From NCBI GenBank assembly GCA_022796795.1, contig JAAWJI010000011.1, positions 27,880 to 91,879 of the forward strand: a DNA stretch of 64,000 nucleotides. Direction: 5' to 3'. Numbering within the stretch: position 1 is the stretch's first letter; every line of letters starts with the position of its first letter. The notes below the pieces were generated by a model, which was given only the letters and a program-made list of their open reading frames with translations, was not told the DNA's origin and did no database searches. The DNA is from Lachnospiraceae bacterium (lineage in GTDB: Bacteria > Bacillota > Clostridia > Lachnospirales > Lachnospiraceae). The translations under genes and the position numbers were made by a program. Positions 8,910-17,494 of the stretch are shown piece after piece.

Positions 8910-9083
8910 TTACTTTTCACACCCACGCCAATCACTCCGCTGATTGGCGTGGAGCAAATACAGTTATGGGGCCGAAGGGACTGCCCTTCGCCGAAGGCGA
9001 CTTTAAATGGGCAGTCCCTGTTACAATTCGCACCTTTATCAAATAAAAGCTTTTCAAAAACTGGCGTGGGTGTGAATTGTAAC
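8909..9083. mobile_element. MITE-like palindromic element, ~175 bp
   Basis: The ends are inverted repeats: GTTACTTTTCACACCCACGC... (8909-8930) and its complement (9062-9083), 20 of 22 positions matching. Inside are a perfect 12-bp stem CCACGCCAATCA/TGATTGGCGTGG (8923-8952, 6-base loop) and a stem GGGACTGCCC/GGGCAGTCCC (8977-9018) with a nested TCGCC/GGCGA. A second copy of the terminal motif, GTTACAATTCGCAC (9020-9033), can pair with the right end. No reading frame is present. It fits a small non-autonomous transposable or palindromic repeat. A clean target duplication is not obvious. Confidence 0.6.
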
Positions 9084-9122
9084 AAAGCTTAGAAAGGCCT
9101 TGCCTCAGCCGCAATTTTTGCG

Positions 9123-9151
9123 TTGCAGAATAGAGGGAATTGCGCTATAAT
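9123..9151 (+). promoter_or_regulatory. Promoter for ilvE
   Basis: TTGCAG (9123-9128), a 17-base spacer and a perfect TATAAT (9146-9151) lie about 90 bases before the aminotransferase start and just beyond the palindromic element. No T-box or leader peptide was recognised between promoter and gene. Confidence 0.65.
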
Positions 9152-9240
9152 GGTGGACAGGATTTATCTGGACACAGGGAAATTTCCATGCCAGATAGAG
9201 AAGACTGGAAGCCGTCAGGAGCGGCGGATTGGAGGCTATG

Positions 9241-10266
9241 ATGGAAAAGAAGAATATTGACTGGAGCAATCTTGGTTTTGGCTACATAGCTACAGAGCAG
9301 AGATTTGTTTCCAATTACAAGAACGGAGCCTGGGAGGAAGGCGGTCTCACCACAGACAGCATGGTGACCATTAGCGAGTGCGCGGGAGTGCTGCAGTATG
9401 CGCAGACAATTTTTGAGGGCCTGAAGGCTTATACTACAGAGGATGGACGCATTGTGACCTTCCGCCCGGACCTCAATGCAGAGCGCATGGAGCAGTCTGC
9501 CAGGCGGCTGGAGATGCCGGTGTTTCCCAAGGAGCGTTTTATTGAGGCTGTTAGACAGGTGGTGAAGGCTAATGCCGCCTATGTGCCTCCCTATGGAACC
9601 GGAGCGACCCTGTATATCCGGCCCTATATGTTCGGCAGCAATCCGGTGATCGGCGTGAAGCCTGCAGATGAGTATCAGTTCCGTGTTTTTGTAACTCCGG
9701 TTGGACCTTATTTTAAGGGCGGCGTAAAGCCTCTTACCATCCGGGTCTCTGACTTTGACCGGGCGGCGCCTCATGGAACGGGCCATATTAAGGCCGGATT
9801 AAACTATGCCATGAGCCTTCATGCCATTGTGACAGCTCATGAGGACGGATACGATGAAAATATGTATCTGGATGCGGCTACCCGCACCTATGTGGAGGAG
9901 ACAGGAGGAGCAAACTTCCTGTTTGTGACTAGGGACAATAAGGTGGTAACGCCCAAGTCCTCCAGTATTCTGCCGTCTATCACCCGGCGCTCTCTGGTGT
10001 ATGTGGCCAAGGAGTATTTAGGCCTGGAGGTAGAGGAGCGGGAGATTCCTGTGAGCGAGCTTGGAGAATTTGCAGAGTGCGGCCTGTGCGGCACGGCAGC
10101 TGTGATCTCTCCTGTGGGAAAGATCGTGGATCACGGCCGGGAGATCTGTCTGCCCAGCGGTATGGAGCACATGGGACCTGTTACCCAGAAGCTTTACGAT
10201 ACCCTGACCGGCATCCAGATGGGACGCCTGAAGGCTCCGGAGGGCTGGATCTACCAGATTGGGTAA
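9241..10266 (+). CDS. ilvE: Branched-chain amino acid aminotransferase
   Basis: A 341-residue fold-type IV PLP aminotransferase. It transfers the amino group between glutamate and the 2-oxo acids of Leu, Ile and Val. Characteristic segments are FEGLKAYTTEDGRI, RPDLNAERM, YIRPYMFG, GTGHIKAGLNYA (with the Schiff-base Lys), VEETGGANFLFV and GTAAVISPVG. Length matches long-form (class II) enzymes. Start at 9241 is chosen because GGAGG lies 5 bases upstream; an ATG three bases earlier and a TTG at 9229 are possible but spaced worse. It stands alone with its own promoter and terminator, so it can serve both synthesis and degradation of branched-chain amino acids. Confidence 0.92.
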   Translation: MEKKNIDWSNLGFGYIATEQRFVSNYKNGAWEEGGLTTDSMVTISECAGVLQYAQTIFEGLKAYTTEDGRIVTFRPDLNAERMEQSARRLEMPVFPKERFIEAVRQVVKANAAYVPPYGTGATLYIRPYMFGSNPVIGVKPADEYQFRVFVTPVGPYFKGGVKPLTIRVSDFDRAAPHGTGHIKAGLNYAMSLHAIVTAHEDGYDENMYLDAATRTYVEETGGANFLFVTRDNKVVTPKSSSILPSITRRSLVYVAKEYLGLEVEEREIPVSELGEFAECGLCGTAAVISPVGKIVDHGREICLPSGMEHMGPVTQKLYDTLTGIQMGRLKAPEGWIYQIG

Positions 10267-10311
10267 GCTGTTTTCCGGAAAGAGATGATAAAAGAGAATC
10301 TTGGTATATGC

Positions 10312-10341
10312 AGAAAACGGACTCGAAAGAGTCCGTTTTCT
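10312..10341. terminator. Bidirectional terminator between ilvE and the YfcC gene
   Basis: A perfect 13-bp stem AGAAAACGGACTC/GAGTCCGTTTTCT with a GAAA tetraloop lies between the convergent ends of ilvE and the transporter gene. The A-rich left arm and T-rich right arm allow it to act on both strands. Confidence 0.85.
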
Positions 10342-10371
10342 ATGGTCTATATGGGATTTATCGTCTTATGC

Positions 10372-11880
10372 TTAGAATCCAATCAATACTGCGATAATCA
10401 TGACAAGGGAGGCGCTGACAAACAGCACGCCCTGCATCTTGATCTGGAATTTGGCCCATTTTCCCCACTCAAGCTTGGCTACGCCCAGGGTGCCCAGCAG
10501 GCAGCCGGAAGTAGGCACGATCAGGTTGGAGAAGGCGTCGCCCAGCTGGAAGGCCAGTACAGAGGTCTGACGGGATACTCCCACCAGGTCTGACAGAGGA
10601 GCCATAATAGGCATGGTCAGAGCAGCCTGTCCGGAGCCGGAAACCACGAAGAAGTTGAATACGGTCTGGAACACGTACATGAGCCATGCGGAGATCACAG
10701 CCGGGAAGTGCTGCATGCCGTTGCTGATGGCGTGAAGGATAGTGTTCAGCACTGTGGGGGAGGAAGCGCTTGTTCCGCCCAGAATGATAATGATTCCCTG
10801 CGCCATACCGACCACCAGAGCAGCGCCTACCAGGTCAGCCGCACCGGACTGGAAAGCAGTGGCAATGTCGTTGACCCGCATGTCGTTCAGCTTGAAGATC
10901 ACGGCGATTATACCGGATACCAGACCCATGACAAAGAACTGGGAGGCGATTTCCGGAATATAGAAGCCTTTTTTCACCACGCCCCAGACGGTCCAGATCA
11001 TGGTCGCCAGGATGACCAGGAGAATCAGCTTATGGCCCAGACGGAAATCCGCCTTGGTATCCTCTTCTTTAAACTCGTTCCGGTATTTGGCGTCGCTGTC
11101 ATAGGCCACGGATGCCGTGGGATCCTTTTTAATTTTAGCGGCATACATCATGGTAAAGCCTGCGCCGATGCCGGTAAACAGGAACCAGAGTACAATACGG
11201 AAGCCAGCCCCGGAGAGTACGGGCACCTCGGCGATTCCCTGGGCAATAGCCAGACTGAAGGGATTCATCCAGGATGCGCCGAAGCCGATCTGGGTAGCGC
11301 AGTAGGTGACCAGCACGCCGATTACCGCGTCGTATCCCATGGCAATAAACATGGGCACCAGGATCATGGCAAAGGGAATGGCCTCCTCGCCCATGCCGAA
11401 GACAGCGCCGCCCAGAGAAAAGAGGACAAAGAGGACAGGAATCAGAAACTTTTCCGCGCCCTTGGTCCGCTCGATCATAGCCAGGATGCCCTGGTCCACA
11501 GCTCCGGTTTTCAGCACAATGCCAAAGGCGCCTCCGATTACCAGGATAAAGGCTACGATACCTACGGCAGATCCCCACTTGTCTCCGGTGGTAAGGCCCT
11601 CGAACACATAGTTCAGAATGCCCTGGCCGCCGAAATCCTCGGTTCCAAACAGAGGCGCTGTGCTGGTGATCTTATTGCCGTTTTCGTCAGTTACATACTG
11701 GAAGCTGTCCGGATCCAGAACAGTCCGGGTTTTCTCCTCCCCATTTTGCATGTAGGTGATGTCTTTGGTCTCATATTGTCCCAGCGGCACGAACATGGTC
11801 AGAACCGCTGCGAATAAAATGACAAAGAAAATAATCACATAGGTATGGGGCATTTGCAGCTTTCGCTTTTTTTCATTCAT
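10372..11880 (-). CDS. YfcC/DcuC-family membrane transporter
   Basis: A 502-residue polytopic membrane protein opening with a short basic cytoplasmic tail and PHTYVIIFFVILFAA, then VPLGQY, as in the YfcC branch of the DcuC family. An extracytoplasmic segment after the first helix contains DPDSFQYVTDENG. Conserved Gly-rich motifs include GGAFGIVLKTGAVD and the C-terminal VSGSGQAALTMPIMAPL. Family members are proposed to carry basic amino acids, C4-dicarboxylates or short acids; the substrate is not settled. It is 120 bases downstream of isoaspartyl dipeptidase on the same strand, which makes import of a peptide or acidic amino acid derivative, or export of aspartate, a reasonable inference. 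Confidence 0.82.
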   Translation of the reverse strand: MNEKKRKLQMPHTYVIIFFVILFAAVLTMFVPLGQYETKDITYMQNGEEKTRTVLDPDSFQYVTDENGNKITSTAPLFGTEDFGGQGILNYVFEGLTTGDKWGSAVGIVAFILVIGGAFGIVLKTGAVDQGILAMIERTKGAEKFLIPVLFVLFSLGGAVFGMGEEAIPFAMILVPMFIAMGYDAVIGVLVTYCATQIGFGASWMNPFSLAIAQGIAEVPVLSGAGFRIVLWFLFTGIGAGFTMMYAAKIKKDPTASVAYDSDAKYRNEFKEEDTKADFRLGHKLILLVILATMIWTVWGVVKKGFYIPEIASQFFVMGLVSGIIAVIFKLNDMRVNDIATAFQSGAADLVGAALVVGMAQGIIIILGGTSASSPTVLNTILHAISNGMQHFPAVISAWLMYVFQTVFNFFVVSGSGQAALTMPIMAPLSDLVGVSRQTSVLAFQLGDAFSNLIVPTSGCLLGTLGVAKLEWGKWAKFQIKMQGVLFVSASLVMIIAVLIGF

Positions 11881-11999
11881 AGTTTCTTCTCCGTTCCCTC
11901 TTGCGTAAATACGCGTTGTTGTGTTTTGTTCACAGTTGGGTGTTGGCGCCTTTCCTCACAGGGCGCCGGGCAGCGTTGGCTGCCGCGCTAAATGGACGG

Positions 12000-13172
12000 C
12001 TACTCAAAGGTACCCTTTTGGACAGGGATTTTATCCTGTACCATCAGGTTTCCTCTGGCCAGAACCGTGTGGATTTCCAGCGTGTTCTCCTCTGCAAGCA
12101 CCAGATCCGCATCCATACCAGGAGCAATGCGTCCTTTGCGGGAGAGCTTCAAAAGAGCAGCCGGATTGGCGGTTACGGGCAGAAGAGCCCTGGAAATATC
12201 CAGGCCTTCCTGCAGAACGCAGTCCCGGAATTCCCGGTACAAGGAGGTGACTTTTCCCACTCCCAGGCCCAGACAGGTTCCATCTTTGGAAAAGATGGGC
12301 ATGCTGCCCTGGCCGTCGGACGAGAAGGCAATCTGATGCTCCGGCACGCCGTCCTCCAGCATCATCCGAAGACCTGTGCTGGCCTTTACCTCGTCCTCCT
12401 CCAGAAAATCCGGATCCGAGCTGGTGGTCAGGTCCACAAAGCCTCCCAGCTCCCTGGCGTAGGAGATGCCGTCCCGCAGCAGGCGGGTGCTGCGGTTGAT
12501 ATGGGTGGGCAGCATATTGACCGGGGGAATCTCCGTTTCCTCCACTACATACCGCAGATAGGACAGCATGCGGGGGCCGTCGCCCATATGGATATTCACA
12601 AGACCTGCCTTGCCGGACAGGATGCCTCCCACCCGGGTGTCCGCCACAATCCTTGTAAATTCCTCCCGGGTAGGCTGGGAAGAACGGTGATCCGAGATGG
12701 CGATTTCCCCGCAGCCCACCACCTTGTCGATGAGGATCAGATCGTCCAGAATGTTTCCGGTAAGAGTGCGGACCGGAACCTGGTAAGAGCCTGTATAAAT
12801 ATACGTGGAAATGCCCTCCTCCTCCAGTCCCCGGGCCTTCGCCAGCAAAGAAGCGGCGCTTCGGGTCGTTCCGTCCGTGCCAAGGCACCCCACCACTGTG
12901 GTCACGCCTCCCAGGGTAATGTCGGTCAGCATGATCTCAGGAGTCCGAGTGTGATAGCTTCCCTCGCCGCCGCCGCCCAGAATGTGCACATGGCTGTCGA
13001 GAAAGCCCGGGAACACCAGCATACCTTCCCCCTCCAGAACCTGTACCTCATAGTCGCTGACAGCCGGAATATCCGGAGCAATTTTCTGAATGCGGGAATC
13101 CGCTATGAGAATATCCTGTACGCCTAAGTATTCCGGGGCATAAATTTTAGCTTTGCGGATCAAAGTCAGCAT
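12000..13172 (-). CDS. iadA: Isoaspartyl dipeptidase (beta-aspartyl-peptidase)
   Basis: A 390-residue amidohydrolase-superfamily metalloenzyme that cleaves beta-aspartyl dipeptides from damaged or dietary protein. Visible features: the metal motif DSHVHILGGGGEGS near residue 60, GVTTVVGCLGTDG, YTGSYQVPV, the His-bearing ISDHRSSQPT, and the catalytic Asp region AFSSDGQGSMP. The closing GRIAPGMDADLVL is typical of the amidohydrolase beta-sandwich. Length equals the family norm. The AGGAGG ribosome binding site fixes the start. Aspartate released here could feed the aspartase encoded 3 kb away. Confidence 0.92.
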   Translation of the reverse strand: MLTLIRKAKIYAPEYLGVQDILIADSRIQKIAPDIPAVSDYEVQVLEGEGMLVFPGFLDSHVHILGGGGEGSYHTRTPEIMLTDITLGGVTTVVGCLGTDGTTRSAASLLAKARGLEEEGISTYIYTGSYQVPVRTLTGNILDDLILIDKVVGCGEIAISDHRSSQPTREEFTRIVADTRVGGILSGKAGLVNIHMGDGPRMLSYLRYVVEETEIPPVNMLPTHINRSTRLLRDGISYARELGGFVDLTTSSDPDFLEEDEVKASTGLRMMLEDGVPEHQIAFSSDGQGSMPIFSKDGTCLGLGVGKVTSLYREFRDCVLQEGLDISRALLPVTANPAALLKLSRKGRIAPGMDADLVLAEENTLEIHTVLARGNLMVQDKIPVQKGTFE

Positions 13173-13196
13173 AAGAAATCCTCCTTTGTGGTACTG

Positions 13197-13245
13197 CTTG
13201 TTGGTACTTTGTACAGTATATCATATATTACCAGAATCTGATATA
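13197..13245 (-). promoter_or_regulatory. Probable iadA promoter/operator region
   Basis: Read on the minus strand, an AT-rich stretch contains TATACT as a -10 box, embedded in an interrupted inverted repeat that starts GGTAC and ends TACC on the plus strand. A good -35 is not clear. Placement ~40 bases before the iadA start suggests a repressor site overlapping the promoter, but the regulator is unknown. Confidence 0.35.
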
Positions 13246-13369
13246 TAAATTTGAGAGAAATTGTAAGAATTATGCATAAATGTGACCTAAAATGTCACTG
13301 CTCCGTCCGTTCCCGGTCACATTGGCAGATATTCGCAAATCCATGCCTTTGCAGAAGAGATAAAAAAAC

Positions 13370-13401
13370 GGCAGGACGGATCCTCATTGTCCAGTCCTGC
13401 C
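13370..13401 (-). terminator. Terminator after the 78-residue gene
   Basis: The stem GGCAGGAC/GTCCTGCC (13370-13377 and 13394-13401) is preceded on the plus strand by a run of seven A, which is a U tract for a minus-strand transcript. It lies 48 bases past the stop of the small gene and would end that transcript before iadA. Confidence 0.7.
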
Positions 13402-13448
13402 TTTCTGCTTGCATGCGGGATCACAAAGCCCCGGGGGCCGGGAAGGAA

Positions 13449-13685
13449 TCACCGCATATTTCCCATAAGCTGGCGCATTTCTTCCAGAATTGCCATGTCG
13501 TCCGCGGTGATTTTCAGGTTGGAGCTGTAGGTCTCACCAGCGGCCGTAGTGGCCTGGATTTCCAGAATCGTGCCCTCGGCAATGGTGTTTTGGGCAACGG
13601 CCTGGAGAAACAGGGGGAATTTGGGATGGTTGCGTGTAAAACGGTCCCAGAGTCCTTTGACGCGCAGTAAATCCATAGGGTTCAT
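13449..13685 (-). CDS. Small conserved-looking hypothetical protein, 78 residues
   Basis: A 78-residue soluble protein, not recognised. The N-terminal half (LLRVKGLWDRFTRNHPKFPL) looks helical, the middle is strand-rich (AEGTILEIQATTAAG) and the C-terminus is helical and acidic before a basic end. GGAGAGGAG precedes the ATG and a proper terminator follows, so it is probably a real gene. It lies 16 bases downstream of the broken Uma2 gene, as the second gene of the same transcript. No function is assigned. Confidence 0.6.
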   Translation of the reverse strand: MNPMDLLRVKGLWDRFTRNHPKFPLFLQAVAQNTIAEGTILEIQATTAAGETYSSNLKITADDMAILEEMRQLMGNMR

Positions 13686-13701
13686 AGAAATTCTCCTCTC
13701 C

Positions 13702-13961
13702 TTAAAGATTCAATTCACGGGCAATCGCTGAGAAATTGATGAGCAGATCGTCGTAGATGTTTACCTTGATGGTGGCATCAAAGCTGAATACCACATGGAT
13801 CAGGTCTCCCTCGAAATAGTTAAAAGTATGGCTTGATGAACCTGCGTTTGACTGGACATGTAAAAAATCTGTCCGTCAAAAACTTCTGCCCTGACATGTT
13901 CCGGCAAAGCTTCATACTGCTCTAAAGTAGTAATGGGAAGCTGCGACTGCAATGTTGGCAT
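13702..13961 (-). pseudogene. Uma2-family endonuclease remnant, internally deleted
   Basis: The ATG at 13961, with an AGGAAGGA ribosome binding site, opens LEQYEALPEHVRAEVFDGQI, which is the N-terminal signature of Uma2 (DUF820) proteins. After ~45 residues the frame meets a stop. In another frame the typical C-terminal strand segment FSFDATIKVNIYDDLLINFS follows and ends at 13702. The ~100 central residues holding the catalytic Asp/Glu/Lys positions are missing. I read it as an internal deletion plus frame change, so no active nuclease is expected. It heads the transcript that includes the 78-residue gene. Confidence 0.72.
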
Positions 13962-14180
13962 GTATCATCCTTCCTTTCCTGGCTGATGCATAGGGTCAAA
14001 TACATGGAAAACAAAATACGTTAGAGAGAATTATAACACAGGCACGGGAATATTTCCACTGCTTTTGCCTGGTCCCTGCTTGATACGCTGGCCATAGCAT
14101 GCAGTCTCTGTACTTTGTGATGAAAGAAATGGGCAGTTAAAAATGGAATGATAGGGTTTGAAAAGGGATTGGAAAAATAG

Positions 14181-14238
14181 TTGACACAAGAATAAGACTG
14201 TGGTAGTATAAACAAAAAGAAACTACTACAGTCTTATT
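14181..14238 (+). promoter_or_regulatory. BlaI-type promoter and operator
   Basis: TTGACA (14181-14186), a 17-base spacer and TAGTAT (14204-14209) form the promoter. An inverted repeat AATAAGACTGTGGTAGT (14191-14207) and ACTACTACAGTCTTATT (14222-14238), 16 of 17 matching, overlaps the spacer, the -10 and the transcript start. The core resembles the TACTACA/TGTAGTA half-sites of BlaI/MecI repressors. Self-repression of the BlaI-M56 pair is the obvious inference. Confidence 0.8.
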
Positions 14239-14288
14239 TTAGTGGAACCGGAAAAAGAAACAATATGTGAGAAGGGAGTAAGGCAGGC

Positions 14289-14648
14289 ATGGAGATAAAA
14301 TTATTTGACTCGGAGTTAAAGGTTATGGAGGTGCTGTGGAGGGAGGGAGACACCACGGCCAGGCAGATTGCGGCTGAGTTAAAGGAGCAGGTGGGCTGGA
14401 ATGTAAATACCACCTATACGCTGATTAAGCGCTGTATTAAAAAAGGGGCTATTAAACGCACGGAGCCCAATTTTCAGTGTCATGCCCTGATTCCCAGGGA
14501 GGAGGTTCAGGAGGCGGAGACCAATGAGCTCATCAATAAGGTATATGACGGATCAGCGGATAAGCTGTTTGCGGCTCTGCTTGGACGAAAGAAATTGTCA
14601 GCAGAACAGATCGAGAAACTGAAACAGATCGTGGGAGAGCTGGAGTGA
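14289..14648 (+). CDS. BlaI/MecI/CopY-family repressor
   Basis: A 119-residue winged-helix repressor of the penicillinase-repressor family. The N-terminal DNA-binding segment is marked by ELKVMEVLWREGDTTARQIA and the recognition region by NVNTTYTLIKRCIKKG. The C-terminal helical part (ELINKVYDGSADKLFAALL) forms the dimer. In the family, the partner BlaR1/MecR1 metalloprotease senses an extracellular ligand and triggers inactivation of the repressor. That partner gene follows 10 bases downstream, and a matching operator lies upstream. No beta-lactamase gene is next to it, so the target may be only this operon or distant genes. Confidence 0.93.
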   Translation: MEIKLFDSELKVMEVLWREGDTTARQIAAELKEQVGWNVNTTYTLIKRCIKKGAIKRTEPNFQCHALIPREEVQEAETNELINKVYDGSADKLFAALLGRKKLSAEQIEKLKQIVGELE

Positions 14649-14658
14649 GGTGATAGCT

Positions 14659-17424
14659 ATGACATGGATACAGATGGGAATTTCAGGAGCGGCAATGATT
14701 GGAGTGGCGGCAGTTTTTCGGGCTTTGCTGCTTCACCGGCTTCCTAAACAGGTGTTTCTTGTATTGTGGGGGATTATCCTGGCGCGTCTTTTGGTGCCTT
14801 TTTCTATTTCTTCCCCCTTTAGCATTTACGGGCTGCTAGGGAGTCCGGAATATGTGGAGCGCGCAATGTTTGCAGGGGACGAAGAGAGGAGCTTCGGAGC
14901 TTCTGGAAATCCGGAATATGCGGATGGCATAGAAGCTCCCGGGGGGAAGCTTCCAGGGGACTTCGGGGCTTTGGAACACTTGTCCCTTACAGATGACGTG
15001 AAGGAGAGCGATACGGCAAACATCCAGGAGATCCAAACAGCAGGAGATCAGGAGATCTACGGGGATCATGGGCAGGAGAGACTGACAGGGCCGAAGGAAC
15101 CGGTACAGAAATCCTCTGAACTGGCAAGCTTGTTTTTAACGAAAGACTTCTGGGGGCTTATCTGGATTCTGGGAACCTGCCTGGCGGCGCTTTCTTTTGG
15201 TATCTCCTACCTGCGGTGCCTGAGGGAGTTTCAGGTGGCCCTGCCGGTGGAGGGGACTGCCAGGGAGTGGCTGGGGGAGCATTTGACAGCAGATGGCAGG
15301 ACGCCCGGACTTTGGAGGAGACCTGTTTCTATCCGCAGTCTGAATCGGCTGGGAACGCCTCTGACTTATGGGATTTTCCGGCCCGTGATCCTGGTTCCCA
15401 GGGACATGGATTGGAGCGACCGCCAGGCCGCAGATTATATTCTGGAACATGAGTGGGTGCATATCTGCCGCATGGACGCCCTTTTTAAGCTGTTTCTGGC
15501 TTTGGCTGTCTGTGTGCACTGGATGAATCCTCTGGTGTGGCTGATGTTTCATCTTGCCAACCGGGATCTGGAGCTGTCCTGCGATGAGGCGGTGCTCAGG
15601 CGCCTGGGAGAGCAGGTAAAATCCTCCTATGCCCGGATGCTGATTTCCATGGAAGAGAAAAAGAGCGGTCTGTTGCCTCTTTACAGCGGGTTTGGGAAAA
15701 ACGCCGTGGAGGAGCGGATCACAGCCATTATGAAGCATCACAGGACGTCTCTTGGGGCATTGCTGGCAGCAGGCGTAGGGATTCTGTGCGTGAGCAGCGT
15801 GTTTGCCACCTCCCCCAGGCAGGAGTACGGTCAGAAAGATTTGCGGGAGGCTCTGACCCAGATTCCCGGAGATGACTTTACCCGGGAAGAGAGTCAGAAG
15901 CTCTTTGATCTGTGGATCGAAGGGTATGAGAACATGACAGTTTCTGATTTTCAGGAACAGCTGTGGAACATGACGGATACAAATGAATATATGGAGCTGA
16001 TCGACAGATTCAGCTTCGCAGAGCTGAGTTGGGAGCTTCCCCAGGGCCGGGAGGCGGATGGACTGGACGCCTTTATCGAATACTTTTTCCATGTGTTTGA
16101 GCCCCTGTGCGCAGAAAAATGGCAGAGCCGGGATTTTGGGGATTTTATCATGGAAACCCGGGAGGAGCATGGGGATCCAGGGATACTGGAGTATGTTCTC
16201 ACCCTGGAGATCAGGGATCGAAATGTGCTGACAGTGGGAAGCTATGAGGCCGTACCGCCAGCTGTCCATGAGGCCCTTGCCCGGTTTCTGGGAGAGAGGA
16301 CTTCGGAGGAGCTGCGGGATGAAGAACAGATGGAGGTGCTTTTGAGACAGGAATGGGAGCGGATTTGGGAGGAGCTTGACACGGAGCCGGCTCTTTCTCT
16401 CTCCCTCTCCTGGTTTTATATGCCTCCGTCCATGGACGACGCTTTTTTGTATAGCCAGATTTCCGCAGAGGTTCAGGATGAGTGGAAGAACAGACTGGAT
16501 CCCTATCTGCCCCTGGGGCTTACTTACACGTATACCGAGGATGGAAACGGCGGGTATGTCCGCATGTATTATGAGGGCCGGGAGGTCCGGGGAATCTGGG
16601 ATGAGGAGACGGGGGAATGGATTTCCGATCATACGGGACTTGGCCGATATGACGCAGATGCGGTGGAGCTTATGGCAGTCCGGGAAAACGGGCGGTTAAG
16701 CGGACTGCGGGAGGCTGCTCCACAGGAGCAGAAAGAATGGGACGAACTGCGAAGAGAGAACGAAAGGGCCTCCCAGGAGGAAACCTTCCGGGAAGAAGCG
16801 CTTCGCAGGGCAAGAGAGACAGAGCACGGAACCAGGCAGGACTATGATTCTCTGCTTAAGCTTAGGGTAGAGGGTTATGATAAGCTGTCCCTGGAGGAGT
16901 TTAATGGGAAGCTTCTGGACTGGTGCAATGAAAATCCGGAGGGTATGGAGCGAATCGCGGAGGATGTCTTTTTGGAGGATTACCAGGTTTCTCTGACAGA
17001 GGAGGAAAAAGAATTTGTGTCCCGGACCTTTCCCCTTTCCCGGGAAGAAAATTACCGCATGGTGACCAGCTGGCAGACGGGGGAGCCATTAAAGCCCGCC
17101 TGGGTAGGCTCCAGAAAGTGGGTAAAACAGGAGGAGAGCACAGGAAACTGGTGCACGCTGTACTATCAGTTTTCCTACGAAATTCCGGATCAAAGTCGTG
17201 TCACCGTGGGAGAGCGGGACCGACTGGTGGGCGGTATGGAGAAGGAGATTCGCCGGTTTTGGGAGGACAGCGGTCTGCAGGAGCTGCTTGCCATGAAGGA
17301 AGAACAGGTGGCGGCGTATTTCCAGAGGCTGGCAGAGCAGTATAGCACAGAGCAGCTGGTGATTTCCATTGATGAGGAGCAGGTCCAATTTGAGCATCGT
17401 CCGGAGGGTTATTTACTTTCCTAA
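14659..17424 (+). CDS. M56-family (BlaR1-like) membrane metallopeptidase with large duplicated extracellular region
   Basis: A 921-residue protein. N-terminal helices (MGISGAAMIGVAAVFRALLL, VLWGIILARLLVPF) are followed by a linker rich in Gly/Glu. Another membrane segment near residue 165 precedes the M56 zinc motif HEWVH at about 264, with ELSCDEAVLRRLG as the third-ligand region. A helix near residue 370 (LGALLAAGVGILCVSSV) leads to a ~540-residue extracytoplasmic part. Two copies of a similar motif are visible there: LWIEGYENMTVSDFQEQLWN and LRVEGYDKLSLEEFNGKLLD. No penicillin-binding sensor domain (STYK, SxN) is seen, unlike true BlaR1. GAGGTGA supports the ATG at 14659 over a GTG at 14650. 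Confidence 0.88.
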   Translation: MTWIQMGISGAAMIGVAAVFRALLLHRLPKQVFLVLWGIILARLLVPFSISSPFSIYGLLGSPEYVERAMFAGDEERSFGASGNPEYADGIEAPGGKLPGDFGALEHLSLTDDVKESDTANIQEIQTAGDQEIYGDHGQERLTGPKEPVQKSSELASLFLTKDFWGLIWILGTCLAALSFGISYLRCLREFQVALPVEGTAREWLGEHLTADGRTPGLWRRPVSIRSLNRLGTPLTYGIFRPVILVPRDMDWSDRQAADYILEHEWVHICRMDALFKLFLALAVCVHWMNPLVWLMFHLANRDLELSCDEAVLRRLGEQVKSSYARMLISMEEKKSGLLPLYSGFGKNAVEERITAIMKHHRTSLGALLAAGVGILCVSSVFATSPRQEYGQKDLREALTQIPGDDFTREESQKLFDLWIEGYENMTVSDFQEQLWNMTDTNEYMELIDRFSFAELSWELPQGREADGLDAFIEYFFHVFEPLCAEKWQSRDFGDFIMETREEHGDPGILEYVLTLEIRDRNVLTVGSYEAVPPAVHEALARFLGERTSEELRDEEQMEVLLRQEWERIWEELDTEPALSLSLSWFYMPPSMDDAFLYSQISAEVQDEWKNRLDPYLPLGLTYTYTEDGNGGYVRMYYEGREVRGIWDEETGEWISDHTGLGRYDADAVELMAVRENGRLSGLREAAPQEQKEWDELRRENERASQEETFREEALRRARETEHGTRQDYDSLLKLRVEGYDKLSLEEFNGKLLDWCNENPEGMERIAEDVFLEDYQVSLTEEEKEFVSRTFPLSREENYRMVTSWQTGEPLKPAWVGSRKWVKQEESTGNWCTLYYQFSYEIPDQSRVTVGERDRLVGGMEKEIRRFWEDSGLQELLAMKEEQVAAYFQRLAEQYSTEQLVISIDEEQVQFEHRPEGYLLS

Positions 17425-17494
17425 GCAGATATATTATAATAAAATCCACAGTTGGGCCAGGTTTTAACAATGGAACCAGAAGGAGGATCAACCC

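Noticed and set aside
9123-9240. T-box or leader-peptide attenuator before ilvE
   Set aside because: No T-box consensus or run of branched-chain codons was found in the ~80-base leader.
10708-11817. 369-codon plus-strand frame opposite the YfcC transporter
   Set aside because: Composition rich in His, Gln and Gly with no domain; the opposite strand is a clear membrane transporter.
15136-16632. 498-codon minus-strand frame within the M56 gene
   Set aside because: Shadow of the M56 protein, which has the HEWVH motif, proper start and operon context.
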